64,000 bases of DNA from Psychrobacter sp. AH5. GTDB taxonomy: Bacteria > Pseudomonadota > Gammaproteobacteria > Pseudomonadales > Moraxellaceae. Positions 26,915-34,189 of the stretch are shown here, one piece after another (the first letter of the stretch is position 1; each line of letters starts with the position of its first letter). Location: assembly GCF_040371085.1 (NCBI RefSeq), contig NZ_JAMBMT010000001.1:682001-746000 (forward strand), written 5' to 3'. The notes below the pieces were generated by a model, which was not told the DNA's origin, searched no databases, and saw only the letters and a program-made list of their open reading frames with translations. Position numbers and translations under genes: made by a program.

Positions 26915-27280
26915 CTAATTACACAACCCTGTTAGCTTATTATTCTTACCATCGACACATTCGGTTGCACCAAGATAAACGTAGCCTTTATTTTTCATAC
27001 AAGATTCTATTTTTTTTCTACGTTTTGACATTTGTTCAACAGTCATGTCTGGATACACTACTGTTAAATCTAGGTTACCATCAAAATACTTCTTAACCCC
27101 GCAGCTCTGAAAGTCTTGCCAACGCTTATCAACGTTGGTACGACCAATAGTATCTGACTTTTGCCAATGTTGTATATAAGGTGGCGACAATGATACATAA
27201 GGACTATAGCCAGGGACAACGTTAAATGTATTACAAGCACTTAATACAGCGCCAAACATCAGTAAATATAGAACTCTCAT
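26915..27280 (-). CDS. Putative immunity lipoprotein (121-residue family), copy 1
   Basis: A 121-residue lipoprotein, signal MRVLYLLMFGAVLSAC with lipidated Cys16. It shares the family signature GRTNVDKRWQDFQSCGVK, YP-MTVEQ, SCMKNKGYVYLG and ECVDGKNNKLTGLCN. It lies two bases behind the stop of the largest toxin fragment, and its ribosome binding site AGGAGG lies within that gene's last codons, so the pair is translationally coupled. This is the cognate-looking toxin/immunity pair of the array. The immunity role is inferred from position, not homology. Confidence 0.72.
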   Translation of the reverse strand: MRVLYLLMFGAVLSACNTFNVVPGYSPYVSLSPPYIQHWQKSDTIGRTNVDKRWQDFQSCGVKKYFDGNLDLTVVYPDMTVEQMSKRRKKIESCMKNKGYVYLGATECVDGKNNKLTGLCN

Positions 27281-27282
27281 AA

Positions 27283-28290
27283 TTAGTTACCTCCTAGTTT
27301 TAATAGCATAATCATCATATCGGGCGAGAGTAAGTCTGCTAATGCAAATGGGGCGACGGCTGGAATGGCAGCGCCTGTGACTACTCCTTGAAATGGCTTA
27401 TCACCAGGCTTGGTATTACCATCATCACCGTAATAGCCTGGCCCTTGGCCCCCTGCCAAATCATGCGGACCCGCGAAGCTTTCAATATTCATATCGATAA
27501 GTCCTCCAGGCTTGTATTCAAAGCCAAATAACGTCCCTTGTTCTGCCTGAAAGCCACCTGTAGCGCCAATTTGAGGTTTGAATTCTTTCTTATCATCTTT
27601 TAAGCTTTGGTAGGTGGGATATTTATCATTACCTTCATAAATATAATTACCATTTACATCAGTCAATAGTTGATTATTAGCATCTCTAGCACAACGTGTA
27701 TTTCCCTCCCCACAAATCACATCGGTAGATAAACGTGTACCACCCAATTTAACCCCATCAAAATAGCCACTGTCATAGGAGACGTTACTAATAACTTGGC
27801 TATTGCCATTTTCATCAGTATATACCACGCCTGGTGACTGTCTTGAATTATCCAAGCTCTCTTTACGCATTTTGGTGGCTGCCAGTTGTAAGCTACCTTG
27901 AGTAATGGCAGGTTCAGGTAATCCTGCTAGGACGCCTACTAGGGTTTGTAATAAGCGCTTTTGGTACTGTAGTTTGTAGATCTCATTATAAATAGCATTT
28001 TTTTGCTCGTCACTAGCGGTTTCAAGCTGCTTGAGTAAGTCAACTTGGCGAGTGCCCGTGTAGTCGTTGATGGCTTGAAAGCTTTCTTTACGGAATTCTT
28101 TGGTGATTTCAACTTGTACGTTGAGGTCTTTTAACACTGCATTAGCATTGAAGTTGTTATCAAGCTTGCCGCCGAGAGCTTCACGGTTCTCAGTAGTGAG
28201 CATGCCTTGTGAATCATTGTAGCCACTCACGCCGCCTTTGGTGATACTACTATCACTGTCACTATCAGTGCCATAGCCCAAACCATTCAT
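27283..28290 (-). CDS. Orphan CdiA/FHA-type toxin C-terminal fragment
   Basis: A 335-codon fragment without a secretion domain. Residues 1-80 (NGLGYGTDSDSDSSITKGGV...) are homologous to the pre-toxin region of the frame at 32577-33996. The middle helix-rich part precedes a variable tip with GGTRLSTDVICGEGNTRCAR, IESFAGPHDLAGGQGPGYYG and the hydrophobic end APFALADLLSPDMMIMLL. Upstream, the frame stays open about 39 codons into a repeated joint (28313-28433), so there is no real start or SD at 28290. It probably serves as a recombination reservoir for swapping tips, or is simply debris. The tip activity is unknown. Confidence 0.7.
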   Translation of the reverse strand: MNGLGYGTDSDSDSSITKGGVSGYNDSQGMLTTENREALGGKLDNNFNANAVLKDLNVQVEITKEFRKESFQAINDYTGTRQVDLLKQLETASDEQKNAIYNEIYKLQYQKRLLQTLVGVLAGLPEPAITQGSLQLAATKMRKESLDNSRQSPGVVYTDENGNSQVISNVSYDSGYFDGVKLGGTRLSTDVICGEGNTRCARDANNQLLTDVNGNYIYEGNDKYPTYQSLKDDKKEFKPQIGATGGFQAEQGTLFGFEYKPGGLIDMNIESFAGPHDLAGGQGPGYYGDDGNTKPGDKPFQGVVTGAAIPAVAPFALADLLSPDMMIMLLKLGGN

Positions 28291-28312
28291 GTTGGCTTGT
28301 GGTTTGATTGAA

Positions 28313-28433
28313 AAGAGAACTAAAATTAAAAATCTTGGCCTATAGATTTGGGTTCTTTAATGGTCTTGAAATATGCGGAGCATGGGCTATTTATCTTTAA
28401 TAGTTAGCTTTGTGCCTCGTCCCTCGGCAGGGG
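28313..28433 (-). repeat. 120-bp joint repeat, copy 1
   Basis: About 92 percent identical by eye to 34003-34122. On the minus strand it reads PAEGRGTKLTIKDK and stop, then about 70 bp of non-coding sequence ending AATTTTAGTTCT, after which a toxin module starts in both places. Confidence 0.85.
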
Positions 28434-28623
28434 AAAGTATGGCTTTATAATTGGACAGTGCTACGCTATTTTTTATTTTAAGATGTTGGGAGTCGATATT
28501 GGCATAGCCTTTGCCACGACTGGCGGTGATGATGACGTTATTGTCGGCTTGGAACAGGGCGTTGTTGGTGATGTTTAGATTACAAGTTTCAATCAGCCTA
28601 CGCTTGCTTGTTAAACACAACAA
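28387..28623 (-). pseudogene. FHA-repeat fragment ending in the joint repeat
   Basis: Contains NITNNALFQADNNVIITASR then GKGYANIDSQ, matching VTNNALFQADNDFNV...ASASRGKGYANSDS in the frame at 31495-33996, but with an internal deletion. It continues into HLKIKNSVALSNYKAILSPA and the shared end EGRGTKLTIKDK. It lacks a proper start and is the remains of a TPS exoprotein repeat region. Confidence 0.7.
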
Positions 28624-28652
28624 GGCTAATACGGGTTTTCATCATAAACACC

Positions 28653-28847
28653 TTAATTATTATCTGGTTTCACCAGTTTCCATTGCGGTGCGCCGCCACA
28701 CTTCTTATTTAGACGCTTTTGTTCATCCGATGGTAGTTGCTTGTAGTAGTCTCCACTGATTGCACAGTCTTGTTGGTAATAATCACTTAAAACACAGCCA
28801 CTCATATTTAACATTAAAAAGATGAGTGTGACCTTAACTATTTTCAT
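28653..28847 (-). CDS. Small lipoprotein (64 residues), possible immunity protein
   Basis: Signal MKIVKVTLIFLMLNMSGC with lipidated Cys18, then a 46-residue mature part with two more cysteines and the charged end KKCGGAPQWKLVKPDNN. It belongs to neither of the two larger lipoprotein families nearby, but has the same placement, strand and size class. AAGGAAA lies upstream of the ATG. The function is unknown; immunity is a guess from context. Confidence 0.6.
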   Translation of the reverse strand: MKIVKVTLIFLMLNMSGCVLSDYYQQDCAISGDYYKQLPSDEQKRLNKKCGGAPQWKLVKPDNN

Positions 28848-28871
28848 TACGAATTTTCCTTATAAAATCTG

Positions 28872-28915
28872 TTTAGCTTTTTAGCTTTTTAGCTTTTTGG
28901 CTTTTTGGCTTTGGC
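28872..28915. repeat. 9-bp short tandem repeat
   Basis: Four to five tandem units of GCTTTTTAG/GCTTTTTGG just upstream of the small lipoprotein gene. Unit number could vary by slippage and alter promoter or leader spacing. Confidence 0.7.
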
Positions 28916-29065
28916 TTAATTGGCATTCATCAACTGAATCAGACCATTTGGGATTTGGCTCACTACAATTTTAGTCAAGAAAGCGACAAGATTGATAGTT
29001 TGTAAGAAATAAGCATAAAGCATTAATTGTCATAAGGCTCTTCATTGTATTTGAACTCCTTATTC
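28916..29065 (-). pseudogene. Decayed lipoprotein/toxin-tail copy of the 87-residue family
   Basis: Minus-strand translation EFKYNEEPYDN with a stop equals the toxin tail EFKYNEKPY at 29656. The overlapping frame from ATG 29045 reads MKSLMTINALCLFL, then CRFLD-stop-NCSEPNP and SVDEC. These parallel CLILSGCFPCKLGDWNCSQIDP of the intact copy, with a TAG replacing the Trp codon. It is clearly a dead paralogue. Confidence 0.65.
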
Positions 29066-29329
29066 CTACTTATACTTAGGATCAGATTTAAACTTATAAG
29101 ATGACTTATCTAAGCATTTATAAAGAATATCATCATCAATAGTCTTGCTATAGTTGCCTTCTAAAGCTGTTCTAGCAATATTTTGCTGAGAAGAAACACA
29201 AGAGTTTAGTTTTTTATAACCAATTGTTTTATCTATATTCTGTTTATTCCAATCAAAAATACCGTAATTACAGGCCGACAGGCTTAAGCAGAAAACGACT
29301 GTCATAATATTGAAAAGCATCTTCATCAT
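29066..29329 (-). CDS. Putative immunity lipoprotein (87-residue family), copy 1
   Basis: Signal MMKMLFNIMTVVFCLSLSAC with Cys20 lipidated, then NYGIFDWN and the family core C-x3-QQNIAR...YKCLDKSSYKFK. It is 87 residues long. The segment just upstream (29330-29417) still shows a degenerate toxin tail (SQSEEIYDED) in another frame, matching PQSEGVYDENPY of the toxin at 30160. Its role as immunity protein is inferred from paralogy with copies that overlap toxin ends. Confidence 0.65.
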   Translation of the reverse strand: MMKMLFNIMTVVFCLSLSACNYGIFDWNKQNIDKTIGYKKLNSCVSSQQNIARTALEGNYSKTIDDDILYKCLDKSSYKFKSDPKYK

Positions 29330-29417
29330 AAATTTCTTCTGATTGAGATTTTGAGTTTAATTGGTTTAAATCTATTTAGTATGAATCTGCTTTTTAAAGC
29401 CTGATTAAGACCGCAAT

Positions 29418-29672
29418 TTAGTTTGTGATCTTAAATTTGTAGTTTGTATTTTTAATACAGCTACTCAATATAGCTGAATCCACTTTATCGGTGTACTGGG
29501 AACCCAATATCGTTCTAGCTACCGCTTGCTGTGTGCGAGTACATTCATTAACATTTTTTGAGAGTTGAGGATCTATTTGGCTACAATTCCAGTCTCCTAA
29601 CTTACAGGGAAAACATCCTGATAGTATCAGACACGACATCATGATAACGTTAATCTTAATAAGGCTTTTCAT
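29418..29672 (-). CDS. Putative immunity lipoprotein (87-residue family), copy 2
   Basis: The start at 29672 is chosen because ATGAAAAGCCTTATTAAG aligns with the start of the paralogue at 29916, and in both cases this ATG overlaps the last codons of the preceding toxin tail. A longer in-frame start at 29687 exists. Signal MKSLIKINVIMMSCLILSGC is followed by NECTRTQQAVARTILGSQY and SCIKNTNYKFK. It has 84 residues with two extra cysteines near the N-terminus (FPCKLGDWNC). Confidence 0.65.
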   Translation of the reverse strand: MKSLIKINVIMMSCLILSGCFPCKLGDWNCSQIDPQLSKNVNECTRTQQAVARTILGSQYTDKVDSAILSSCIKNTNYKFKITN

Positions 29673-29892
29673 TGTATTTGAACTCATTGTTAGTGGCGGT
29701 TGGTTTAACTAAAATAGGCGCTGATAAATTTGTTTGATTTGGGGTGCCCCATATTTTTTCATACTCTATATATTCATCTGTGACTACACGTTCTTTTACG
29801 GTAACAACTCTGCCGTTTGTATTAACGTACTGACCCTGATTGTCCCTCAGATACTGTGACGGTATCTCCGCAAAATAACTAAAGGACTGGTT
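29656..29892 (-). pseudogene. Toxin tail remnant overlapping lipoprotein copy 2
   Basis: Minus-strand frame NQSFSYFAEIPSQYLRDNQG, then YVNTNGRVV..., YEKIWGTPNQTNLSAPILVK and the end EFKYNEKPY. It is homologous to YSHSSYFAEIPNEYLTNNQG through PVLVKPKNPQSEGVYDENPY of the toxin at 30160-30858. A stop codon precedes it, so only the last 78 codons survive. Its end overlaps the lipoprotein start by 17 nt. Confidence 0.75.
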
Positions 29893-29915
29893 TCATAGTT
29901 TTCTTCTTAACATCA

Positions 29916-30179
29916 CTACCTATATTTAGGGTCGGATTTGAATTTGTAATTATGATTCTTAATACACATTTTATAAATATTGATATCAACTTCATCATTA
30001 TATTTAGCGCCTAGATTATTTCTTGCAATATTTTGCTGTTCTACTCGACATTTTTCTGTCAGCTTATAAGCTCTAGTCTTATCATAATGTTGTGAATTCC
30101 AATCAAAAATACCGTAGTTACAAGCGGATAGATTTAAGCAGAAAACTACTGCCATAACTTTAATAAGGATTTTCATCAT
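29916..30179 (-). CDS. Putative immunity lipoprotein (87-residue family), copy 3
   Basis: Signal MMKILIKVMAVVFCLNLSAC with lipidated Cys20, then NYGIFDWNSQ and the core KCRVEQQNIARNNLGAKY...YKMCIKNHNYKFK. It overlaps the last 20 nt of the toxin frame ending at 30160, the tightest coupling in this family. This is the cognate-looking partner of that toxin. Function inferred, no homology recognised. Confidence 0.68.
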   Translation of the reverse strand: MMKILIKVMAVVFCLNLSACNYGIFDWNSQHYDKTRAYKLTEKCRVEQQNIARNNLGAKYNDEVDINIYKMCIKNHNYKFKSDPKYR

Positions 30180-30858
30180 AAACTCCTTCTGATTGAGGGT
30201 TTTTAGGTTTTACTAAAACAGGAATTGATGGATTAATATTGTCTTTTGGTTCGCCCCATATATCTAAAAACTTTTCAAAATCAGGGTTACCTACTTTTTG
30301 ATCTTCTGGAACAACTTTACCTGCATTATCAATGTACTGACCCTGATTATTTGTAAGATACTCGTTTGGTATCTCCGCAAAATAACTACTGTGCGAATAG
30401 CAACCCCAACACTCGCCGCCTGTCGCAGGGTTGCCGCCTAGTATGATAGGAGGACGACCGACAAAGTCCGCTTTGTGTACCGCAGAATAAGCACCACTTT
30501 GATAAACAACTTCATTACCATCTTTGTCTATACCCACATAAGTATATCCATTTTTGGCAAGCTGATCAGCGTAGTCCTGTACGTTAGTAGCGGTGCCGTA
30601 AAAGCGTGACTAGCGAATGGGAACTTGTGTAACACCTTGATTGTTATTTAAGTCTTTTAGCGCGACGCTACCTGTCAACCCGCCTCGACTATGGTTACTG
30701 GTGTCAATCTGTAAGCCTTTGTCCATAGCATCAAGGTAGATATCTTGATTGAGTTTTTCTGAATTGGTTAGGGGCAGTTTGCCACCTAAAGTATCATTAA
30801 ACTTGTCATATCCAGCATACATTAACTCTGAGGCAAATTGCCTAATATAAATAAGCAC
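30160..30858 (-). pseudogene. Orphan toxin module with an in-frame TAG
   Basis: A single frame broken only by TAG at 30612-30610. The first part holds ASELMYAGYDKFNDTLGGKL and NHSRGGLTGSVALKDLNNNQ. After the stop SRFYGTATNVQDYADQLAKN continues, then GGNPATGGECWGCYSHSSYF with a CxxC-like pair, ending KNPQSEGVYDENPY. Continuous similarity across the stop to the usual toxin pattern (PIR-x-SRFYGTA) shows a nonsense mutation of a once-intact tip. There is no start with a ribosome binding site. It overlaps its lipoprotein partner. Confidence 0.75.
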
Positions 30859-30864
30859 TACAGC

Positions 30865-30972
30865 CTATACACTAATAGATATTGTATCGTAAGCATCTAT
30901 AAATGAGTTTAGAATAAATAACAATAAAATTATTATAGTTATTATTAACAAATACTTTAATTTCTTATTCAT
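30865..30972 (-). CDS. 35-residue single-span membrane peptide, putative immunity peptide 3
   Basis: The ATG at 30972 lies one base after the TAG of the toxin tail 30974-31237. It translates as MNKKLKYLLIITIIILLLFI, then NSFIDAYDTISISV and TAG. It has a positively charged N-terminus, one membrane span and a short polar end. It aligns with the peptides at 31238 and 31377 (pattern M-x-K-x(2,3)-K/Y-Y ... SFI ... V). It is too short for routine gene calling. The coupling and paralogy support a real gene; the immunity role is inference. Confidence 0.6.
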   Translation of the reverse strand: MNKKLKYLLIITIIILLLFILNSFIDAYDTISISV

Positions 30973-30973
30973 A

Positions 30974-31237
30974 CTATTTACTCGACTTATCGAAGCACCC
31001 TTTAGCTTTTCGTGTTATATCATCAATTTTTTTATCGTTAAAACCTTTACCTAAAATTGAATTATGATTTTTATTTTTACGTGGAAGTTCACCAAATATA
31101 TAATCACTATCAATTAATGAAATAATTGGAACCTTTCTTCTATCTTCTAGACTAGTTTTATCACCTTTACCACTACCAAAATCTATATATGGATCTACAT
31201 CAAAGTCTTTATGACCAATCCATTTATGGGATATTTT
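30974..31237 (-). pseudogene. Orphan toxin tail paired with membrane peptide 3
   Basis: An 87-codon open stretch: KISHKWIGHKDFDVDPYIDF, then GSGKGDKTSLEDRRKVPI, GELPRKNKNHNSILGKGF and KGCFDKSSK with TAG. SLEDRRKVP...G-LP-xNKNxNSILG matches the tip of the IS-split toxin (SLTDRRKVP...LPNANKNSNSILG). Upstream it runs straight into the stop codon of membrane peptide 2, so it is a 5'-truncated tip. Confidence 0.7.
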
Positions 31238-31345
31238 TTATACATTCCATAATATGCTATTGACTCCTTTAATGAATGAATAAGCGAAAATGAGAATAGC
31301 AATAACGATGATTATAATCGAAGCATATAAGTATTTATTTTTCAT
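31238..31345 (-). CDS. 35-residue single-span membrane peptide, putative immunity peptide 2
   Basis: ATG at 31345; it translates MKNKYLYASIIIIVIAILIF, then AYSFIKGVNSILWNV and TAA. Single hydrophobic span with basic N-terminus. It follows membrane peptide 1 after 31 bp and is followed in the same frame by the toxin tail above. Related to peptides 1 and 3 by the KY start, the SFI motif and the terminal Val. Small size makes the call tentative, but three related copies in 630 bp are unlikely by chance. Confidence 0.58.
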   Translation of the reverse strand: MKNKYLYASIIIIVIAILIFAYSFIKGVNSILWNV

Positions 31346-31376
31346 TTCTATACCCTGTTAAATTCTTCAATAGTAT

Positions 31377-31490
31377 TTATACACCCATTAAAAATATAGT
31401 TGACATTATAAATCTATATATGAAAAATATTATCGGTATCATTATAATTAAGAACGAAATTATATATATATACTTTTCCTTTCTTCTCAT
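31377..31490 (-). CDS. 37-residue single-span membrane peptide, putative immunity peptide 1
   Basis: The ATG at 31490 is four bases after the stop of the reconstructed toxin (31495-31497). It reads MRRKEKYIYIISFLIIMIPI, then IFFIYRFIMSTIFLMGV. A longer in-frame start at 31598 lies inside the toxin gene and would add a basic segment, so the short start is preferred. It is the partner of the one tip whose upstream exoprotein region is preserved, so it is the best candidate for a cognate immunity peptide. Confidence 0.6.
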   Translation of the reverse strand: MRRKEKYIYIISFLIIMIPIIFFIYRFIMSTIFLMGV

Positions 31491-31714
31491 TGGCTTATTT
31501 CTCTTTCTCAAATGCTTTAGTAGCATTGTTAATTTTATCATTGATAATTTTTTCGTAATATTTTTGACCCAAAATCGAATTCGAGTTTTTATTTGCATTA
31601 GGCAAATTACCTAATATAGTTCCAGTATCAATATTATAAGGAGTTGGAACTTTTCTTCTATCTGTTAGACTATAGTAGAGCCTTTATAAAAGTGGTACAG
31701 TAGTTTTAAAATAA

Positions 31715-32074
31715 ATGAAAAGTAAAAAGATTTTGACTTATTCAGCAGACTTCCGTGCTCAAGTGATTAAAAGTGTCGAACAACAAGATATGAGTATCAG
31801 ACAAGCTTGTGCATTTTATGACATTAGTAAGGCCACGCTACAGAATTGGCTCAAAGATCCTAGTATTAAACTCACTCGCAATAAACCACCCAGTAAAATA
31901 CCTAACGAAGCTTTATTAAAAGATGTTGAACAGCATCCAGACGATTACATGTACGAGAGAGCACAGCGTTTTGGCTGTAGTAAGTCGGGCATCGAGGCCG
32001 CTTTAAAACGTCTTGGTATCAGTCAAAAAAAAGACCTTAGAGCATCCAAAAGCTTGCCCATTAAACAGAGCTAA
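31715..32074 (+). CDS. IS630-type transposase OrfA (DNA-binding half)
   Basis: 119 residues with a helix-turn-helix (SADFRAQVIKSVEQQDMSIR, then ACAFYDISKATLQNWL) and a second winged-helix-like part. It ends just after an A8 run at 32025-32032, where the reading frame must shift by +1 to enter OrfB. Only the fused product would hold both binding and catalytic domains. Confidence 0.88.
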   Translation: MKSKKILTYSADFRAQVIKSVEQQDMSIRQACAFYDISKATLQNWLKDPSIKLTRNKPPSKIPNEALLKDVEQHPDDYMYERAQRFGCSKSGIEAALKRLGISQKKDLRASKSLPIKQS

Positions 32075-32573
32075 ATATCTAAGTAAACTGGGCGACTACA
32101 TCGCTCAAGGCTATGCAATTGTATACATATACGCGCGCGGCTTTGAGTCTGAAACCATTCGTTCTCATGGTTATTCACCTATTGGAACCCCTTGCATTGA
32201 TTGCTATAACTGGCAAGGTAAAAAGCGCACCAACGTTATTGGTGCCTTATATGAAAAAGCGTTATTTGCCCTAGATTACTTCGAAAAGAATATCAATGGC
32301 GATATATTCTACAACTGGTGCAAAGACACGCTAATACCAAGCCTTAAAACTAAATGCGTGATTGTCATGGATAACGCTAGCTTTCACAAACGCGTTCAGA
32401 GATTACTCAACAGGCATGGTCATCGCCTGCTATTTCTACCGCCTTATAGTCCCGATTTAAACCCTATTGAGAAAAAATGGGCACAGGCGAAGTTTTTGCG
32501 CCAAGGGTGGATGGAGAATAATTTACCTAAACTGTTTCATGATATGGGTTGTACCAATTTTATTTTGTATTGA
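32013..32573 (+). CDS. IS630-type transposase OrfB (DDE catalytic half)
   Basis: The catalytic part shows ARGFESETIRSHGYSPIGTP, VIVMDNASFHKR (second Asp) and LPPYSPDLNPIEKKWAQAK (third acidic residue), standard for IS630 DDE enzymes. The first 25 or so codons overlap OrfA in another frame; real synthesis is probably by frameshift or transcriptional slippage at the A8 run rather than from the GTG at 32013. Confidence 0.9.
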   Translation: MVSVKKKTLEHPKACPLNRAKYLSKLGDYIAQGYAIVYIYARGFESETIRSHGYSPIGTPCIDCYNWQGKKRTNVIGALYEKALFALDYFEKNINGDIFYNWCKDTLIPSLKTKCVIVMDNASFHKRVQRLLNRHGHRLLFLPPYSPDLNPIEKKWAQAKFLRQGWMENNLPKLFHDMGCTNFILY

Positions 32574-34002
32574 CTATACAAGCAGACAACTCTTTTGTTC
32601 TTGCAGCTTCCTGTAAATGGGTTAAATAATTATTTTGCGTCTGATTGACACTAGTTGCCGTACTAGCTGTGTCTCCACCAACAACAGCGCCAACGCCTGC
32701 TGACAATCCTAAGAGCAACGCATTTTTAGTCGTCTCATCAACTCCTTGCTCATCTAAGTAACGACCTACCGCAGGAATAGAGACTGCTGTAGTGCCGCTA
32801 GCTAACGCTCCCTCAACACTACCAGTGGCAATAGCACCAACTAGCGTATGTAACGCTACCCGATAAGCACCACCTTCTGCCCATTTATCTGCTTCGTCTA
32901 CTCTGCCTTGTTCAATAAGGTCTAATTGCCGTTTAACCGCAAAGTCCCCAACAGCCTTAGGCGCTTCCTTGCCAAACTCTTGAGTAATCTGCGTCTGCGC
33001 CCCCAGCTCTTCATTGACACGCGTCTCATCAAATACGTTCTCAAGCGCACCTGCATACTCAGCTTGATTGTCCGTTGTGATACCACTATTGCCCGCTATA
33101 CCGGTGATACCAGCTTTAGTAATACTGCTATCACTATCACCATCTGTACCATAGCCTAAACCGTTAGTATTAGCCTGTGGTTTGTTCTCAGTCATACCAA
33201 GACTGACGCCAACTTGGATCGCATCGCCTTCATAGCTACTGGTGTTCTCAATGTCTTGAGTAGTGATACCGCCTTTACTGACATAGTTGTTGAGTCCTGC
33301 TTGTAGCGCTTTGTCGGTAGTAGTAATCGCCCCGCCAATCAGCGTGGTCTTACCCCCAACCACTAGATCAAAGCCGCCATCACCTGTAAAGATGCCAGAT
33401 TGCTCGCCTACCGCTTTATAGTCCGCATTAATGTCCGTCTTACCGCCATTGACCGAGAGACTTGAGCCTACGCCATTGCTTAGGATGTCAACATCTAAGG
33501 TAAAGCCTGCATTCTTTTGCTTGCTGTCATAAGAGTAAGTATCTTGTAGCGATTCAATATTGACGTCACCGCCAATAGCGCCTTGGATCTTGTCTGTGTT
33601 AAGTACCCCGCCTTTGAGGTTGAGGTCATTGCCTATATCTAGGGTAGTGGTACCACCTACGTTGATTTGGCTGTTGGCATAAGTCACTGAGTCGCTGTTG
33701 GCATAGCCTTTGCCGCGGCTGGCACTGGCGGTAATGCCGACACCGCTACCTGTTGAAGCATAACCCCCAATAGCCGCACTTGAGCTTGAGTTCGTACTAC
33801 GAGTAGTACTGTTTTGTGCGACGCCACTGACGTTGAAATCATTGTCCGCTTGGAATAAGGCGTTATTGGTGACATTAATGTTACTACCATTAATATTGAT
33901 ATTACTGTCTTTACCGGCACCTGTGGCGATCAGGGCTAGGTTGTTGGTTTGGATATTAGAGGCTTGGTTTTGTTCAGTGTAGCTACTAGAGTTAGATTAA
34001 AA

Positions 34003-34122
34003 AAAGAACTAAAATTAAAAAGCTTGGCCTGTAGATTTGGGTTCTTTAACAGTCGTGAAATATGCGAGGCATGGGTTATTTATCTTTAATAGTTAGCTTT
34101 GTGCCTCGTCCCTCGGCAGGGG
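34003..34122 (-). repeat. 120-bp joint repeat, copy 2
   Basis: Matches 28313-28433. It again encodes PAEGRGTKLTIKDK and stop on the minus strand, and again immediately precedes a toxin module (here the one at 31495-33996). Its other side abuts an IS630 fragment. Confidence 0.85.
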
Positions 34123-34189
34123 CAGATACTTTACGATTAGGTGGAGCAGTATTTTTCTATTTCAGATGTTCAAAACGCTGGGTGTCGCA

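Larger units (their letters stand above)
31673..32576 (+). mobile_element. IS630-type insertion sequence
   Basis: About 0.9 kb with imperfect inverted ends (TAGTAGAGCC...AAAAGTGGTACAGTAG and the complement of TTGTACCAATTTTATTTTGT...GACTA), flanked by TA on each side as IS630/Tc1 elements require. It carries two overlapping ORFs and interrupts the toxin frame above. Confidence 0.85.
31495..33996 (-). pseudogene. CdiA/FHA-type exoprotein C-terminal region, split by an IS630-type element
   Basis: The frame is open from 33996. FHA-type repeats (NVTNNALFQAD, ASRGKGYANSDS, NVGGTTTLDIGNDLNLKGG) are followed by a pre-toxin region (NGLGYGTDGDSDSSITKAGI, ALLLGLSAGVGAVVGGDTAS) and QNNYLTHLQEAARTKELSAC, a degenerate VENN-like boundary. 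The element at 31673-32576 interrupts the next codon. Excising it with one TA restores ACSLTDRRKVPTPYNIDTGT and the end NNATKAFEKEK at 31495. The tip after QNNYL is only about 85 residues. No TPS domain or start lies upstream; the frame begins at a stop in the joint repeat. Confidence 0.85.

Noticed and set aside
28872..28915. CRISPR-like repeat
   Set aside because: Units are 9 bp with no spacers; this is a simple tandem repeat. No CRISPR array or cas gene was seen anywhere in the window.
31420..31614. A plus-strand gene of about 64 codons opposite the membrane peptide
   Set aside because: It is antisense to the toxin end and membrane peptide 1, is AT-driven, and lacks a ribosome binding site; the minus-strand reading has homologues nearby.
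33684..33920. A separate 78-codon minus-strand gene
   Set aside because: It is a shadow frame of the exoprotein repeat region, whose true frame (NALFQAD, ASRGKGYANSDS) is continuous through this stretch.
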